From contig CP021374.1 of the NCBI GenBank assembly GCA_002600635.1, forward strand, positions 241,591-305,590: DNA of 64,000 bases. The letters run 5' to 3'. The DNA is from Rhizobium sp. ACO-34A (lineage in GTDB: Bacteria; Pseudomonadota; Alphaproteobacteria; Rhizobiales; Rhizobiaceae). Both the position numbers and the translations under genes were made by a program. Shown one piece after another: positions 16,432 to 28,063 of this stretch (the stretch's first letter is position 1; each line of letters starts with the position of its first letter). The notes under the pieces are model-generated. The model was not told the origin of the DNA. It did not search any database and saw only the letters and a program-made list of their open reading frames with translations.

Positions 16432-17232
16432 GCGATATCCTCAAGGTCGAAAACCTGACGATCAGGGCAGGCGGGCGCGTGCTGGTCTCGGACGTATCGT
16501 TCTCCGTTGCGGCCGGCGAGCGCGTCGGCCTGATCGGCGAATCCGGTTCGGGAAAGTCGCTGACCGCGCTCGCTTCCATCGGTCTTCTCGCGGACGGCAT
16601 GTCTGCTGAAGGTTCGGTTCGCCTCGGTGACAGAGAAGTCATCGGCGCGTCTGACCGCGAACTCGTTCCGCTTCGGGAATGTCGCCGCAACGGTCTTTCA
16701 GGAACCGTTGACCGCGCTCGATCCGCTGATGAAAATCGGGCGCAGGTGCGGAAGTGGTGCGCCGCCGCCATCGCCGGGATGGTTTGAGCTTGGACCGCTC
16801 TTCCATCGACGGCGCGGTGATCGGGCTTTTGGAACGTGTGCTTCTGCCTGATCCGCGCGTATCGCAAATTCCTGGCCGCATGAGATTTCCGGCGGTCAAC
16901 GCCAGCGCGCGGCAATCGCCATGGCGCTTGCCTGCCGGCCGAAGCTCCTGATCGCGGACGAGCCGACGACCCGCTCGACGTGACGACACAGGCGGAAATC
17001 CTGAAACTGCTCGAAAGCCTTGTCCGGGAAAGCGGCATGGCGCTGTTTTTCATCAGCCATGACCTTCCTGTGGTGGCGATGGCGGTCGAACGTGTCGTGG
17101 TGCTGCAGCAGGGCAGGCTGGTCGAGCAGGGGCCGGTGGAGAGACGTCTTCCGTCGTCCGCAGCATACCTATACGCAAGGCCTTCTCGCGGCCGCGCGCT
17201 CCTTCGATCAGGCTCTTAGGAGTGCGCTATGA
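16428..17232 (+). pseudogene. DppD-type ABC ATPase, multiple frameshifts
   Basis: The ATG at 16428 has a strong AGGAGG site and overlaps the preceding stop. The first frame gives a normal N-terminus with Walker A GESGSGKS (near residue 37) but is closed at 16787. Later segments in other frames supply ATVFQEPLTALDPLMKIG (Q-loop), the signature [15 protein letters not shown], Walker B LLIADEP, the switch FFISHDL and the C-terminal HTYTQGLLAA. About six indels are needed (near 16673, 16743, 16750, 16854, 16970, 17141). The corrected protein is an oligopeptide-type ATPase of about 265 residues. Confidence 0.8.
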
Positions 17233-17979
17233 CCCTGCTTGAAATGAAGAACGTCACCTTCGGCTATGGGCGCGGACAGCGTGTGCTTGACGATGTGAGT
17301 CTCAAGGTCGAGGCTGGCCGCAATCTCGGCATTGTCGGTGAATCCGGTTCCGGCAAGACGACGATGCTGCGCCTGCTGCTGGGGTTGGCGAGCCCTGTCT
17401 CCGGCGAGATTGCGTTGAAGGGCAGGACAGTCGATCTTGCAAACCGCGGGTTCATGCGGGATTTCCGACGCTCGATGCAGGCGGTGTTTCAGGACCCTTA
17501 TTCCTCGCTCGATCCGCGTCAGTCGGTTTTCGATATCATCGCCGAGCCGATCCGGTCGCTGAAGACGGGTCTCGATCCGGAACAGGCGGTTGCCGAAGCG
17601 CTGGCCTCCGTCGGATTGCCCGCCGATGCGGCATCCCGTTATCCGCATGAATTTTCCGGCGGACAGCGCCAGCGCATCGCGATCGCCCGGGCGATCGTTT
17701 CCCGGCCGGAAATCATCCTCGCGGACGAGGTGGTCAGCGCGCTCGATCTTTCCACCCGCGTGCGGATCGTCGAACTCCTGAAAGAGTTGTCGAACACTGT
17801 GACGCTGGTGCTGGTATCTCACGACATCAGCCTCGTCGCGCTGCTCTGTGATGAACTGGTCATCCTAGCGGGGCCGGATCGTGGAAAGCGGCCCGACGCG
17901 GGAGATCCTCGCGAATCCGCAGAACGCCTATACGCAGAAACTGCTGGCCAGCACGCCGCGCTTTCCGGAATACGACTGA
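17229..17979 (+). pseudogene. DppF-type ABC ATPase with one frameshift near its end
   Basis: The frame from 17229 is good for about 215 residues: Walker A GESGSGKTT (about 38-46), Q-loop VFQDPYSSLDP, signature [15 protein letters not shown], Walker B ILADE and switch VSHDIS. Near 17872 one base is missing in a G run; restoring it changes an aberrant tail into GRIVESGP...REILANPQNAYTQKLLAS and a normal stop at 17977-17979, the usual family C-terminus. Uncorrected, the frame runs on to 18014 with an unrelated tail. It completes the DppABCDF-type importer. Confidence 0.82.
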
Positions 17980-18010
17980 GCTTTTTCCGTTCAGGTATGA
18001 TCGAAAAACG

Positions 18011-18034
18011 GTGAGAGAGGCCCGACGGCCTCAC
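18011..18034. terminator. Weak hairpin between convergent genes
   Basis: GTGA-GAGGCC and GGCCTCAC pair with a 2-base bulge and a CGAC loop between the DppF-type gene and the convergent DUF993 gene, overlapping the stop of the latter. It has no clear T run, so the terminator call is tentative. Confidence 0.4.
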
Positions 18035-19195
18035 TCGATGCCGTAGACGCCGAGCAGGCTCTTCATGCGTCTTGTCGCAAGCTCCGGGTTGTCGAGCACA
18101 TTCGCCTGGTCGGCCAGCCGGAAGATATCGGCATAGTGCAGGATGCCGCGTGCCGACTGCATGCCGGCCGGCAGGCTGAAATGCGATTGATGGCCGTTCA
18201 GCCAGGCAAGGAAAACGACGCCTGCCTTGTAATATTGGGTCGGGCTTTCGAAGATCTTGCGGGAGAGGGGAACGGTCGGTTCGATCACCGCACGAAAGGT
18301 TGCCGTATCGCCGCCTGCCAGAGCCGCAAGCGCCTTTGAGGCTGAGGGGGCGACGGCGTCGAAGATACCGAGCAGCGCATGGCTGTAGCGCTTGCCGTCT
18401 CCCTCGATCAGTTCGGCATAGTTGAAGTCGTCGCCGGTGAAGCAGAGCACGCCTTTCGGCAGGCGGCGGCGCAGTTCGATCTCCTTGGCGTTGTCCAGCA
18501 GCGAGATCTTGATGCCCTCGACCTTGTCCCTGTTGGCCGCGATGATGCCTACAACGCAATCGAGTGCAGCCTCGAAGCTCCGGGAGCCCCAGTAGCCGGC
18601 AAGCTGTGGATCGAACATCTCGCCCAGCCAGTGCAAAACGACCTTGTCCCTGGTCTGGGACAGGATACGTCGTAGACGTGAGCATAGTCTTCCGGCGATC
18701 TGGCAACGCGTGCCAATGCGCGGCTCGCCATCATGATGGCGCGGCCACCGTGCTTCTCGATGAAGCCGATCTGTTCCTCATAGGCGGCGATGACATCGTC
18801 GAGAGTGCGGGTGTCGGCGGCTGCGAGCTGGTCGGTGCCCGCGCCGCAAGCGAGATCGGCGCCTTTCACCGACCGTGCCTCGGCGAGTGAGCGGCGGATG
18901 AGTTCCTGTGCTCCGGCCCAGTCGAGGCCCATGCCGCGCTGGAAGTATCCATCGCTTCCGCGATCCTGAAACCGAGGCTCCACAGGTGGTGGCGGAAAGC
19001 CATCGTGGCTTCCCAGTCGACCTGAGGCCGGTTCCAGGGATCTGCATCACGGAATGGATCGGAGACGACATGGGCCGCCGCATAGGCAATGCGATTGAAG
19101 ACCGGTGGCGAGGAGGGGCGGGAAATCGGTGTCCCGGCCAGCTGATACTCGCGAACGGTTCCGCCTTCATCCGGCAGTTTCAGGCTCTCAGTCAT
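18031..19195 (-). pseudogene. DUF993 family protein (dihydrodipicolinate-synthase-like), two frameshifts
   Basis: Three overlapping frames join to one protein of about 387 residues that I recognise as DUF993, a family often annotated as dihydrodipicolinate-synthase-like because of a TIM-barrel fold. Landmarks are TGTPISRP-like N-terminus, GLDWAGAQELIRRSLAEA, ADLACGAGTDQL, EEQIGFIEKHGGRAIMMASRALA, HWLGEMFDPQLAGYWGS, GIKISLLDN (the region of the Schiff-base Lys) and CFTGDDFNY. One C is missing near 18951 and one near 18662. The start at 19195 is preferred over the ATG at 19201 because the AGAGGAGG site is then 6 bp away. It is divergent from the LacI operon and carries one of the LacI-type operators upstream. 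Confidence 0.78.
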
Positions 19196-19227
19196 CTTCA
19201 TCCTCCTCTGAAGTTTTTGCTGAATAA

Positions 19228-19243
19228 TTTGGAACGTTCCAAA
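19228..19243. promoter_or_regulatory. LacI-type operator 1
   Basis: TTTGGAACGTTCCAAA is a perfect 16 bp palindrome with the central CG typical of LacI/GalR operators. It lies 33 bp upstream of the DUF993 start and should control that gene through the neighbouring LacI protein. Confidence 0.75.
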
Positions 19244-19383
19244 ATTCAAGAAAATTCTTCGACCGCCTGATAGTGGTTGAATCGCTCATAGGTCGATAAT
19301 TAGCACGAAAAATAGAAAGATTTCTTTGTTTTCAGCGATTGAGTAGCTCGCTGTGAGGATTCCGCAATCCCGCGCTTGACATA

Positions 19384-19399
19384 TTTGGAACGTTCTAAT
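19384..19399. promoter_or_regulatory. LacI-type operator 2 overlapping the regulator promoter
   Basis: TTTGGAACGTTCTAAT repeats operator 1 with small changes in the right arm. It directly follows a TTGACA -35-like hexamer at 19376-19381, so bound repressor would cover the promoter of the LacI gene and its downstream operon. The spacing between the two operators is 156 bp centre to centre, which would permit looping. Confidence 0.72.
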
Positions 19400-19442
19400 T
19401 ATCTAACGGCAAGAACGGACGGAGGTCCCGGGAGGAAATCGG

Positions 19443-21490
<2,048 letters not shown>

Positions 21491-21500
21491 GTTCACGTCC

Positions 21501-23114
21501 ATGAGAAAGCATATTACTCCGGCGGAAGCCGCTGCCCTGATCCCCGATGGCGCCATTGTCACCGTTTCCTCGTCGAGCGGTCTCGGCTGCCCCGATCTCA
21601 TGCTGAAAGCCATCGGCGAGCGCTTCGAGGCGACCGGCCATCCGCGCGAGATCACCACATTGCATCCGATTGCGGCCGGCGACATGAGCGGTATCAAGGG
21701 TGTCGACCATATCGCCCGCAAGGGCCTGCTCGCCCGGATCATCGGCGGGTCCTATCCTTCCGGTCCTTCGACGGCAGAGCCGCCGTTGATCTGGCAGATG
21801 ATCACCAACAACGAAATTCCGGCCTACAACATTCCCTCGGGCATCCTGTTCGACATGCATCGCGAAGCCGCTGCAAAACGGCCCGGCGTCCTGACCAAGG
21901 TGGGTCTCGAAACCTTCGTCGATCCCGCGCGTCAGGGCTGCGCCATGAACGAGGCCGCGAGCCGCGAACCGGTGGTGAAAAAGCTGCCGTTCGAGGGCGA
22001 GGAATGGCTTTATTTCCCGGCCATCGTGCCGAAGGTTGCAATCATCAGGGCAACGACCGCCGACGAGCGCGGCAATCTCACCTATGAACACGAGGGTGCT
22101 TATCTCGGTGGTCTCGACCAGGCGCTCGCCGCCCGCAACAATGGCGGCATCGTCATCGCGCAGGTCAAGCGGATCACCAAGGAAGGTTCCCTGAAGCCCC
22201 ACGATGTCCGGGTGCCGGGCATGCTGGTCGATTATGTCGTGGTCGATCCCGACCAGAAGCAGACGACCCAGACGCTCTACGATCCGGCGATCTCGGGCGA
22301 AATCTTCCGTCCGCTGGACAGCTTCCGTGTGCCGGAATTCAATATCCAGAAGGTGATCGCCCGCCGTGTGGCGCAGGAGCTGCAGGCCGGCAGCGTGGTC
22401 AATCTCGGCTTCGGTATCTCGGCAAACGTGCCGCGCGTCCTGCTGGAAGAAGGTCTGCACGGCTCCGTGACCTGGGCCATCGAACAGGGTGCCGTCGGCG
22501 GTGTGCCGCTTCTCGACTTCGCCTTCGGCTGCGCCTCGAATGCCGATGCCTTCATGCCGTCTCCCTATCAGTTCACCTATTTTCAGGGGGCGGGCTTCGA
22601 TGCCTCGCTGCTTTCCTTCCTGGAGATCGGCCGCGACGGTTCGGTCAATGTGTCGAAGCTCGCTTTCCGGCCGCATGTGACGGCAGGGGCCGGCGGTTTC
22701 GTCGATATCACGGCACGGGCGCGGAAGATCGTCTTCTCCGGCATGTTCAATGCTGGCGCCAGGCTTGGCATGGAAAGCGGCCGGCTGGTCATCGAGAAGG
22801 AAGGCAAGCTCCGCAAGCTCGTCAATGAAGTGGAGCATGTGACCTTCTCCGGCAAGCGAGCCATCGAGCAGGGGCAGGACATCACCTATGTCACCGAGCG
22901 TTGCGTGATGAAGCTGACGCCCGCCGGTATCGTGGTGACGGAGATTGCGCCGGGTGTCGATCTTCAGGCCCATATTCTCGATCAGTCGGAATTCCCGCTG
23001 ATCGTTGCGGATGATCTGAAGGTGATGGACGCGGCTCTCTTCGCCGAAGCGCCGATCGGCCTCTCACTGCCAACAAAGCCGGAGCGGGTTCTGGAGGGTG
23101 TCTTCCATGGCTGA
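21501..23114 (+). CDS. Acyl-CoA:acetate/propionate CoA-transferase family protein (fused alpha-beta)
   Basis: This 537-residue protein is a single-chain family I CoA-transferase, with the alpha half (RKHITPAEAAALIPDGAIVTVSSSSGLGCPDLML, in part AAALIPDGAIVTVSS) and beta half fused. The catalytic Glu lies in TWAIEQGAVGG, corresponding to the ExG(x)xGG motif of the family. It should move CoA between short-chain acyl groups, making an imported or pathway-derived acid ready for the next gene, an enoyl-CoA hydratase homolog. The start at 21501 was chosen for the family N-terminus; earlier in-frame codons lie inside the oxidoreductase gene. Confidence 0.88.
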   Translation: MRKHITPAEAAALIPDGAIVTVSSSSGLGCPDLMLKAIGERFEATGHPREITTLHPIAAGDMSGIKGVDHIARKGLLARIIGGSYPSGPSTAEPPLIWQMITNNEIPAYNIPSGILFDMHREAAAKRPGVLTKVGLETFVDPARQGCAMNEAASREPVVKKLPFEGEEWLYFPAIVPKVAIIRATTADERGNLTYEHEGAYLGGLDQALAARNNGGIVIAQVKRITKEGSLKPHDVRVPGMLVDYVVVDPDQKQTTQTLYDPAISGEIFRPLDSFRVPEFNIQKVIARRVAQELQAGSVVNLGFGISANVPRVLLEEGLHGSVTWAIEQGAVGGVPLLDFAFGCASNADAFMPSPYQFTYFQGAGFDASLLSFLEIGRDGSVNVSKLAFRPHVTAGAGGFVDITARARKIVFSGMFNAGARLGMESGRLVIEKEGKLRKLVNEVEHVTFSGKRAIEQGQDITYVTERCVMKLTPAGIVVTEIAPGVDLQAHILDQSEFPLIVADDLKVMDAALFAEAPIGLSLPTKPERVLEGVFHG

Positions 23115-23880
23115 GGTTCGTGTCGACGTTGAAGGTGCGGTCGCGATCCTCACCGTTTCCCGCCCCGAAAAGCTCAATGCGCTGGATATCGACATGTTGA
23201 AGGCGCTTGCTGCGGCCTGCGACACGGTGGAGGCCGATGGTCGTATCCGGGTAGCGATCCTCACCGGCGATGGCAAGGCCTTTTCCGCCGGCGGGGACAT
23301 CAAGGCATGGAGCGGCATGACGGCCAATGAGTTCGGCCATGCATGGGTCCGCTTCGGCCACCGCGTTTTCGAGCGTCTGGCAAAACTTCGGGTGCCGCTG
23401 ATCGCGGCGATCAACGGGCATGCCCTGGGTGGAGGACTTGAGCTCGCCGGCGTTGCGGATATCAGGATTGCCGAACGGCAGGTGAAGATCGGCCTGCCGG
23501 AAACAAGCCTTGGCATGGTGCCGGGATGGTCTGGCACGCAGCGGTTGGTGCATCGGTTTGGCGCTCAGGTCGTCAGGCGAATGGTGCTGGGCGGCGAGAT
23601 GTTCAGCGCGGAAGAGGCGCAGTCGCTCGGTGTTGTCGATGCCGTGGTGGACACGGGCACCGTGCTCGACGCCGCGAAGACCTACGCCGAGCGTGTTGCG
23701 CAGCGCGGGCCGGCGGCGCTGGAGGTGGCGAAGCTGATGATCGCTGTCGCCAATGGAGAAGACGACGGCTCCGCTGTTGAGGCGCTTGGCTCGATCCTCG
23801 TTGCCAAGACTGCAGATCTGGAAGAGGGCGTCGCCGCATTCGGCGCAAAGCGCCCCGCCGTATTCAAGGGAGAGTGGTGA
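23107..23880 (+). CDS. Enoyl-CoA hydratase/isomerase (crotonase) family protein
   Basis: This 257-residue crotonase-fold protein has the oxyanion-hole segments GKAFSAGGDIKAW (about 55-67) and NGHALGGGLELAGVADIRIA (about 103-122). The catalytic Glu is in LPETSLGMVPGWSGTQRL. The ATG at 23107 is preferred because GGAGGG lies 8 bp upstream and it overlaps the CoA-transferase stop by 8 bp; a GTG 9 bp earlier is the alternative. It likely hydrates or isomerises the acyl-CoA formed by the previous enzyme. Confidence 0.9.
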   Translation: MAEVRVDVEGAVAILTVSRPEKLNALDIDMLKALAAACDTVEADGRIRVAILTGDGKAFSAGGDIKAWSGMTANEFGHAWVRFGHRVFERLAKLRVPLIAAINGHALGGGLELAGVADIRIAERQVKIGLPETSLGMVPGWSGTQRLVHRFGAQVVRRMVLGGEMFSAEEAQSLGVVDAVVDTGTVLDAAKTYAERVAQRGPAALEVAKLMIAVANGEDDGSAVEALGSILVAKTADLEEGVAAFGAKRPAVFKGEW

Positions 23881-25388
23881 TGACAATTCTGGTGAGCCCG
23901 AAGGCGCTTCCTGATCTCAAGGTCCGTGATTTCAGCATGCTGGTCGATGGTGCGTGGGTGTCTTCCGCCGATGGCGGCACAATCGAACGCACCGCGCCGA
24001 GCCATGGCGTAGTCGTCAGCCGTTTTCAGTCTGGCACCAAGGCCGATGCGGAGAAGGCGATTGCCGCCGCTCGTCTTGCCTTCGACAAGGGACCCTGGCC
24101 GCGCATGACGGCATCCGAGCGTTCCGCCATTCTTTTGAAAGCTGCGGATCTGATCGCTGCCCGGCTGGAGGAAATCGCCTATCTGGATGCCATCGAGGCC
24201 GGCAAACCGATCACGCAGGTGCGCGGTGAAATCGCCGGTGCCGTCGATATCTGGCGCTATGCCGCAGCGCTGGCGCGCGATCTGCACGGCGAAAGCTACA
24301 ACACGCTTGGCGACGGGACGCTTGGCGTCGTGCTGCGGGAAGCCATCGGCGTCGTCTCTATCATCACGCCGTGGAATTTCCCCTTCCTGATCGTCGGGCA
24401 GAAGCTCCCCTTCGCGCTGGCTGCCGGCTGCACGACGGTGGTCAAGCCGTCGGAATTGACCTCCGGCTCGACGCTGGTGCTGGGCGAAATCCTGGCTGAA
24501 GCCGGTGTTCCGGCCGGTGTCGTCAACATCATCACCGGAACCGGCCCGGAGGTCGGTGCGGTCATGACGACCCATCCCGAGGTCGACATGGTGTCGTTCA
24601 CCGGCTCCACCGGTGTCGGCAAGCTGACGATGGCCAATGCCGCTCATACCCTCAAGAAAGTGTCGCTGGAACTCGGCGGGAAGAACCCGCAGATCGTCTT
24701 CCCGGATGCCGATCTCGACGCCTTTATCGATGCCGCTGTGTTCGGCGCCTATTTCAATGCCGGGGAATGCTGCAATGCCGGCTCACGCCTCATTTTGCAT
24801 AAGAGCATAGCCAGCGATGCGATTGACCGTATCGCCGAACTGGCGAAGAAAGTGCGTGTCGGCGATCCGCTTGATCCGACGACCCACGTCGGCGCGATCA
24901 TCACGCCGCAGCACATGGAAAAGATCGCCGGCTATGTTTCGGGCGCGAAAAGCGGTGGCGCGAAGGTCGCTCATGGCGGTGAGACGCTCGACTTCGGCGT
25001 CGGCCAGTTCATGTCGCCTACCATCCTCTCGGAGGTGACGCCGTCGATGGCCGTCGCTCGCGAGGAGGTCTTCGGGCCGGTCCTTTCCGTTCTGACATTC
25101 GAAACCGTGGAAGAGGCGATCGAGATTGCCAATGCGGTCGACTATGGCCTGTCAGCCGGTGTCTGGAGCCGCGATTTCGATACCTGCCTGACGATCGGCC
25201 GCAAGGTGCGGGCGGGCACGATCTGGATGAACACCTTCATGGACGGAGCGTCGGAGCTGCCCTTCGGAGGCTACAAGCAATCCGGGCTTGGCCGCGAGCT
25301 CGGCCGTCATGCGGTGGAGGATTATACCGAAAGCAAGACGCTCAACATGCATATCGGTGCCCGCACCGGCTGGTGGATGCCGCGCTGA
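23880..25388 (+). CDS. NAD(P)-dependent aldehyde dehydrogenase
   Basis: This 502-residue enzyme has all aldehyde dehydrogenase marks: TPWNFP with N166, VVKPSE, SFTGSTGVGK (239-248), the general base in LELGGK (E264), the Cys in GECCNAG (C298 by alignment, C297 next to it), and PFGGYKQSGLGRELG near the C-terminus. The ATG overlaps the previous stop by one base. Resemblance is to betaine-aldehyde/gamma-aminobutyraldehyde-type enzymes, so an omega-amino or short aliphatic aldehyde is possible. It closes the LacI-controlled operon. Confidence 0.92.
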   Translation: MTILVSPKALPDLKVRDFSMLVDGAWVSSADGGTIERTAPSHGVVVSRFQSGTKADAEKAIAAARLAFDKGPWPRMTASERSAILLKAADLIAARLEEIAYLDAIEAGKPITQVRGEIAGAVDIWRYAAALARDLHGESYNTLGDGTLGVVLREAIGVVSIITPWNFPFLIVGQKLPFALAAGCTTVVKPSELTSGSTLVLGEILAEAGVPAGVVNIITGTGPEVGAVMTTHPEVDMVSFTGSTGVGKLTMANAAHTLKKVSLELGGKNPQIVFPDADLDAFIDAAVFGAYFNAGECCNAGSRLILHKSIASDAIDRIAELAKKVRVGDPLDPTTHVGAIITPQHMEKIAGYVSGAKSGGAKVAHGGETLDFGVGQFMSPTILSEVTPSMAVAREEVFGPVLSVLTFETVEEAIEIANAVDYGLSAGVWSRDFDTCLTIGRKVRAGTIWMNTFMDGASELPFGGYKQSGLGRELGRHAVEDYTESKTLNMHIGARTGWWMPR

Positions 25389-25446
25389 GGTCGTGATGAT
25401 GAAGCCCTGGACCCAACATCGGAGGATGAGACGGGATGACGGCAGC

Positions 25447-26499
25447 TCAGTCTGCGGTGGTTCCGAAGCTCGGCTGCGGCGGCTGAAGGATTTGCAGCGT
25501 GTCGGCCGCCTCGCCCCCGATGCGCCGCAACAGCAGCTTGCCGAGCTGCTCGCCGGCTGCGGTCAGGTCTTCGTAGATGGTCTCGATACCGGGCTGGATG
25601 TCGCTCAGCAGGCGCGAGGTCTGCTTCGCCACCATGTCGAACTCCCGGCCGAGCGTCAGGCCGGCCTCGCCGAGACCGGCAAGGGCCGCAAGGGCGGAGA
25701 CTTCGCCGGGACAGATCAGTCCGTCCGGCGGATCGCTGAGCCCCGCCCTTTCGCGGAAGTGGTTGCGGATTGTGCCGGCCGGAGAATCGAGGTCGAGATT
25801 CTCGGGGATCTCGAAGGATGCGCCGGCCTCGCGAATGGCAGTCATGAAGCCGTGGCGCATGTGCTGGCTGAAGGTCAGGTTGCGCGGCGGCAGGATGATG
25901 GTAAGGCGCGACCTTCCCTTGGCCAGAAGCCGACGGGCGGCTTCGTAGGCAAAGGCGAAGCTGTCGAAATCTACATAGGGATGCGGGGTCGAAAACTCGC
26001 TGCGCCCATGGGTGACGAAGGGGAAGTCCTTTTCGATCAGCAGCCGGACGCGAGGGTCGAGCGGTTCGGTGCGGGTGAAGATCAGCCCGTCCGCCAGATT
26101 GTTACGGATGATGTAGTCGACGGCTTCAACATTCGAGGACCTCACGAAGCTCGGCATGACGATCAGGTGATAGGGCGTACCGGCAAGGGCCTGCGTCAGG
26201 CCAAGCATCAGCGAGGTGCCGAAGCCGAGGATTTCCTCATGCGGGTCGAGCAGGACGCCGACGACATTCGTCCGGCCAGTCTTCAGTCTCTGGGCCGCAC
26301 GGTCGGGCATATAGCCGACATCCGCAGCGGCCTGATGGATGCGGCGGCGCGTATCGATGTTGATCAGAGGGTCATCGGCGAGCGCTCGGGAGACGGTGGT
26401 TACGGCAAGTCCGGTCAGCTCTGCAATGGTTCGCAGCGTCGGCTTTGCGGACTTGCGTCTTCGCCCTTCCAGGCTCGTCGGGGTATCGGTCTTCGGCAC
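25447..26499 (-). CDS. LacI family transcriptional repressor of the sugar operon
   Basis: This 350-residue LacI protein has a basic N-terminal extension, then the helix-turn-helix TLRTIAELTGLAVTTVSRALADDP (about residues 21-44) and the sensor domain, in which VDFDSFAFAYEAARRL and GLICPGEVSALAAL are recognisable. It is divergent from the sugar ABC operon starting at 26822. The gap contains two copies of an 18 bp operator sequence, one near each gene. It resembles AglR-type regulators of alpha-glucoside transport in rhizobia, but the ligand cannot be assigned. Confidence 0.9.
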   Translation of the reverse strand: MPKTDTPTSLEGRRRKSAKPTLRTIAELTGLAVTTVSRALADDPLINIDTRRRIHQAAADVGYMPDRAAQRLKTGRTNVVGVLLDPHEEILGFGTSLMLGLTQALAGTPYHLIVMPSFVRSSNVEAVDYIIRNNLADGLIFTRTEPLDPRVRLLIEKDFPFVTHGRSEFSTPHPYVDFDSFAFAYEAARRLLAKGRSRLTIILPPRNLTFSQHMRHGFMTAIREAGASFEIPENLDLDSPAGTIRNHFRERAGLSDPPDGLICPGEVSALAALAGLGEAGLTLGREFDMVAKQTSRLLSDIQPGIETIYEDLTAAGEQLGKLLLRRIGGEAADTLQILQPPQPSFGTTAD

Positions 26500-26821
26500 G
26501 ATCTTGGCGCTGCTGTCTCTATGTTCGGAGGTCGGAGCCTACTCTGCGGAACTGTTCCGTTCAATCGGAAAGTGAAACGTTACAAATTTCTGATTCGAAA
26601 GTATCGAGTGCAGCATGTTGCGTTTGATTTCCTTTGTTTTGCTGCGTCGCACAAATAATTATCGGGAGCGGTGGAGTTGCTGAAAGGGCTATTGACTCGC
26701 AGGAATTTATAACGTTTCAAATTGGTGGGCGAGAAGGACGTCCATGGATAGCCCGCAGGCGAGGAGCGAGGCGGGCACTGGCGGAACATCCGCATTTGAA
26801 CTTGCAAACGGGAGGAATACG
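26500..26821. promoter_or_regulatory. Divergent promoter region with two inverted LacI-type operators
   Basis: This 322 bp gap carries TGAAACGTTACAAATTTC at 26573-26590 and, on the opposite strand, TGAAACGTTATAAATTCC at 26719-26702, 16 of 18 bases identical. Each has the AACGTT centre typical of LacI family sites. The copies face each other 129 bp apart and flank the divergent promoters. I saw no reliable small gene here; an upstream in-frame extension of the binding protein (from 26744) lacks a ribosome site and would precede the signal peptide. Confidence 0.7.
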
Positions 26822-28063
26822 ATGCGCAAGTTTTTGACGACGACTGCAGTGGCATTGACGATGATGGCCGGGATTGCCCAGGCCGCCGAAAACGTTGAAG
26901 TGCTGCATTGGTGGACTTCGGGCGGCGAGGCTGCTGCTCTCGACGTTCTCAAGAAAGATCTGGAATCCAAGGGCATCAGCTGGACCGACATGCCGGTTGC
27001 CGGCGGTGGCGGCACCGAGGCGATGACCGTGCTACGTGCCCGTGTTACGGCCGGCAATGCGCCGACCGCCGTGCAGATGCTCGGCTTCGACATTCTCGAC
27101 TGGGCCAAGGAAGGCGCGCTCGGCAATCTCGACGAGACAGCTTCCAAGGAAGGCTGGGACAAGGTGATCCCGGCTGCCCTGCAGAAGTTCTCGAAGTATG
27201 ACGGTCACTGGATCGCTGCGCCGGTCAACGTTCACTCGACCAACTGGCTGTGGATCAACAAGGCCGCCCTCGACAAGGCTGGCGGCAAGGAACCGGCGAA
27301 CTGGGACGAATTGATCGCGCTCCTCGACAAGTTCAAGGAACAGGGCATTACGCCCGTCGCCCATGGCGGCCAGCCCTGGCAGGATGCGACCATCTTCGAT
27401 GGCGTGGTGCTGTCTCTCGGTGACGATTTCTACAAGAAGGCCTTCATCGACCTCGACCCGGAAACGCTGGGTTCCGACAAGATGAAGGAAGCATTCGACC
27501 GAATGACGAAGCTGCGCTCCTATGTGGACGACAACTTCTCCGGCCGTGACTGGAACCTTGCATCCTCCATGGTGATCGAGGGCAAGGCCGGCGTTCAGTT
27601 CATGGGCGACTGGGCGAAGGGCGAATTCATCAAGGCCGGCAAGAAGCCGGGCGAGGATTTCGTCTGCATGCGCTTCCCGGGAACCCAGGGCGCCGTAACC
27701 TTCAACTCCGACCAGTTCGCCATGTTCAAGGTTGCCGCCGACAAGGTTCCGGCCCAGCTCGCCATGGCCTCGGCAATCGAAAGCCCGACGTTCCAGTCGG
27801 CCTTCAACGTGGTCAAGGGCTCGGCTCCGGCCCGTACGGATGTTCCGGATACGGCATTTGACGCTTGTGGCAAGAAGGCGATCGCCGACCTTGCCGACGC
27901 AGACAAGAACGGTCGCCTCTACGGTTCGATGGCCCATGGCCATGCCAACCCGGCCGCCGTCAAGAACGCGATCTATGACGTGGTGACGCGGCAGTTCAAC
28001 GGTGAGCTTTCTTCCGAAGATGCCGTGAAGGAACTCGTCTCCGCTGTCGAAGGCGCAAAGTAA
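26822..28063 (+). CDS. Sugar ABC transporter solute-binding protein (GtsA-like, SBP family 1)
   Basis: This 413-residue periplasmic binding protein begins with a clear Sec signal ([21 protein letters not shown], cleavage about residue 21-22). The mature part [34 protein letters not shown] and [10 protein letters not shown] is very like the glucose/mannose binding proteins of the GtsABCD type. The ATG at 26822 follows a GGGAGGA site. It is the first gene of the LacI-controlled operon and is separated from the permeases by a stack of hairpins that would favour its higher expression. Confidence 0.92.
   Translation: MRKFLTTTAVALTMMAGIAQAAENVEVLHWWTSGGEAAALDVLKKDLESKGISWTDMPVAGGGGTEAMTVLRARVTAGNAPTAVQMLGFDILDWAKEGALGNLDETASKEGWDKVIPAALQKFSKYDGHWIAAPVNVHSTNWLWINKAALDKAGGKEPANWDELIALLDKFKEQGITPVAHGGQPWQDATIFDGVVLSLGDDFYKKAFIDLDPETLGSDKMKEAFDRMTKLRSYVDDNFSGRDWNLASSMVIEGKAGVQFMGDWAKGEFIKAGKKPGEDFVCMRFPGTQGAVTFNSDQFAMFKVAADKVPAQLAMASAIESPTFQSAFNVVKGSAPARTDVPDTAFDACGKKAIADLADADKNGRLYGSMAHGHANPAAVKNAIYDVVTRQFNGELSSEDAVKELVSAVEGAK

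Noticed and set aside
23098..23106. GTG start for the enoyl-CoA hydratase
   Set aside because: The GTG lies within the GGAGGGTG ribosome site itself; the ATG at 23107 has correct spacing.
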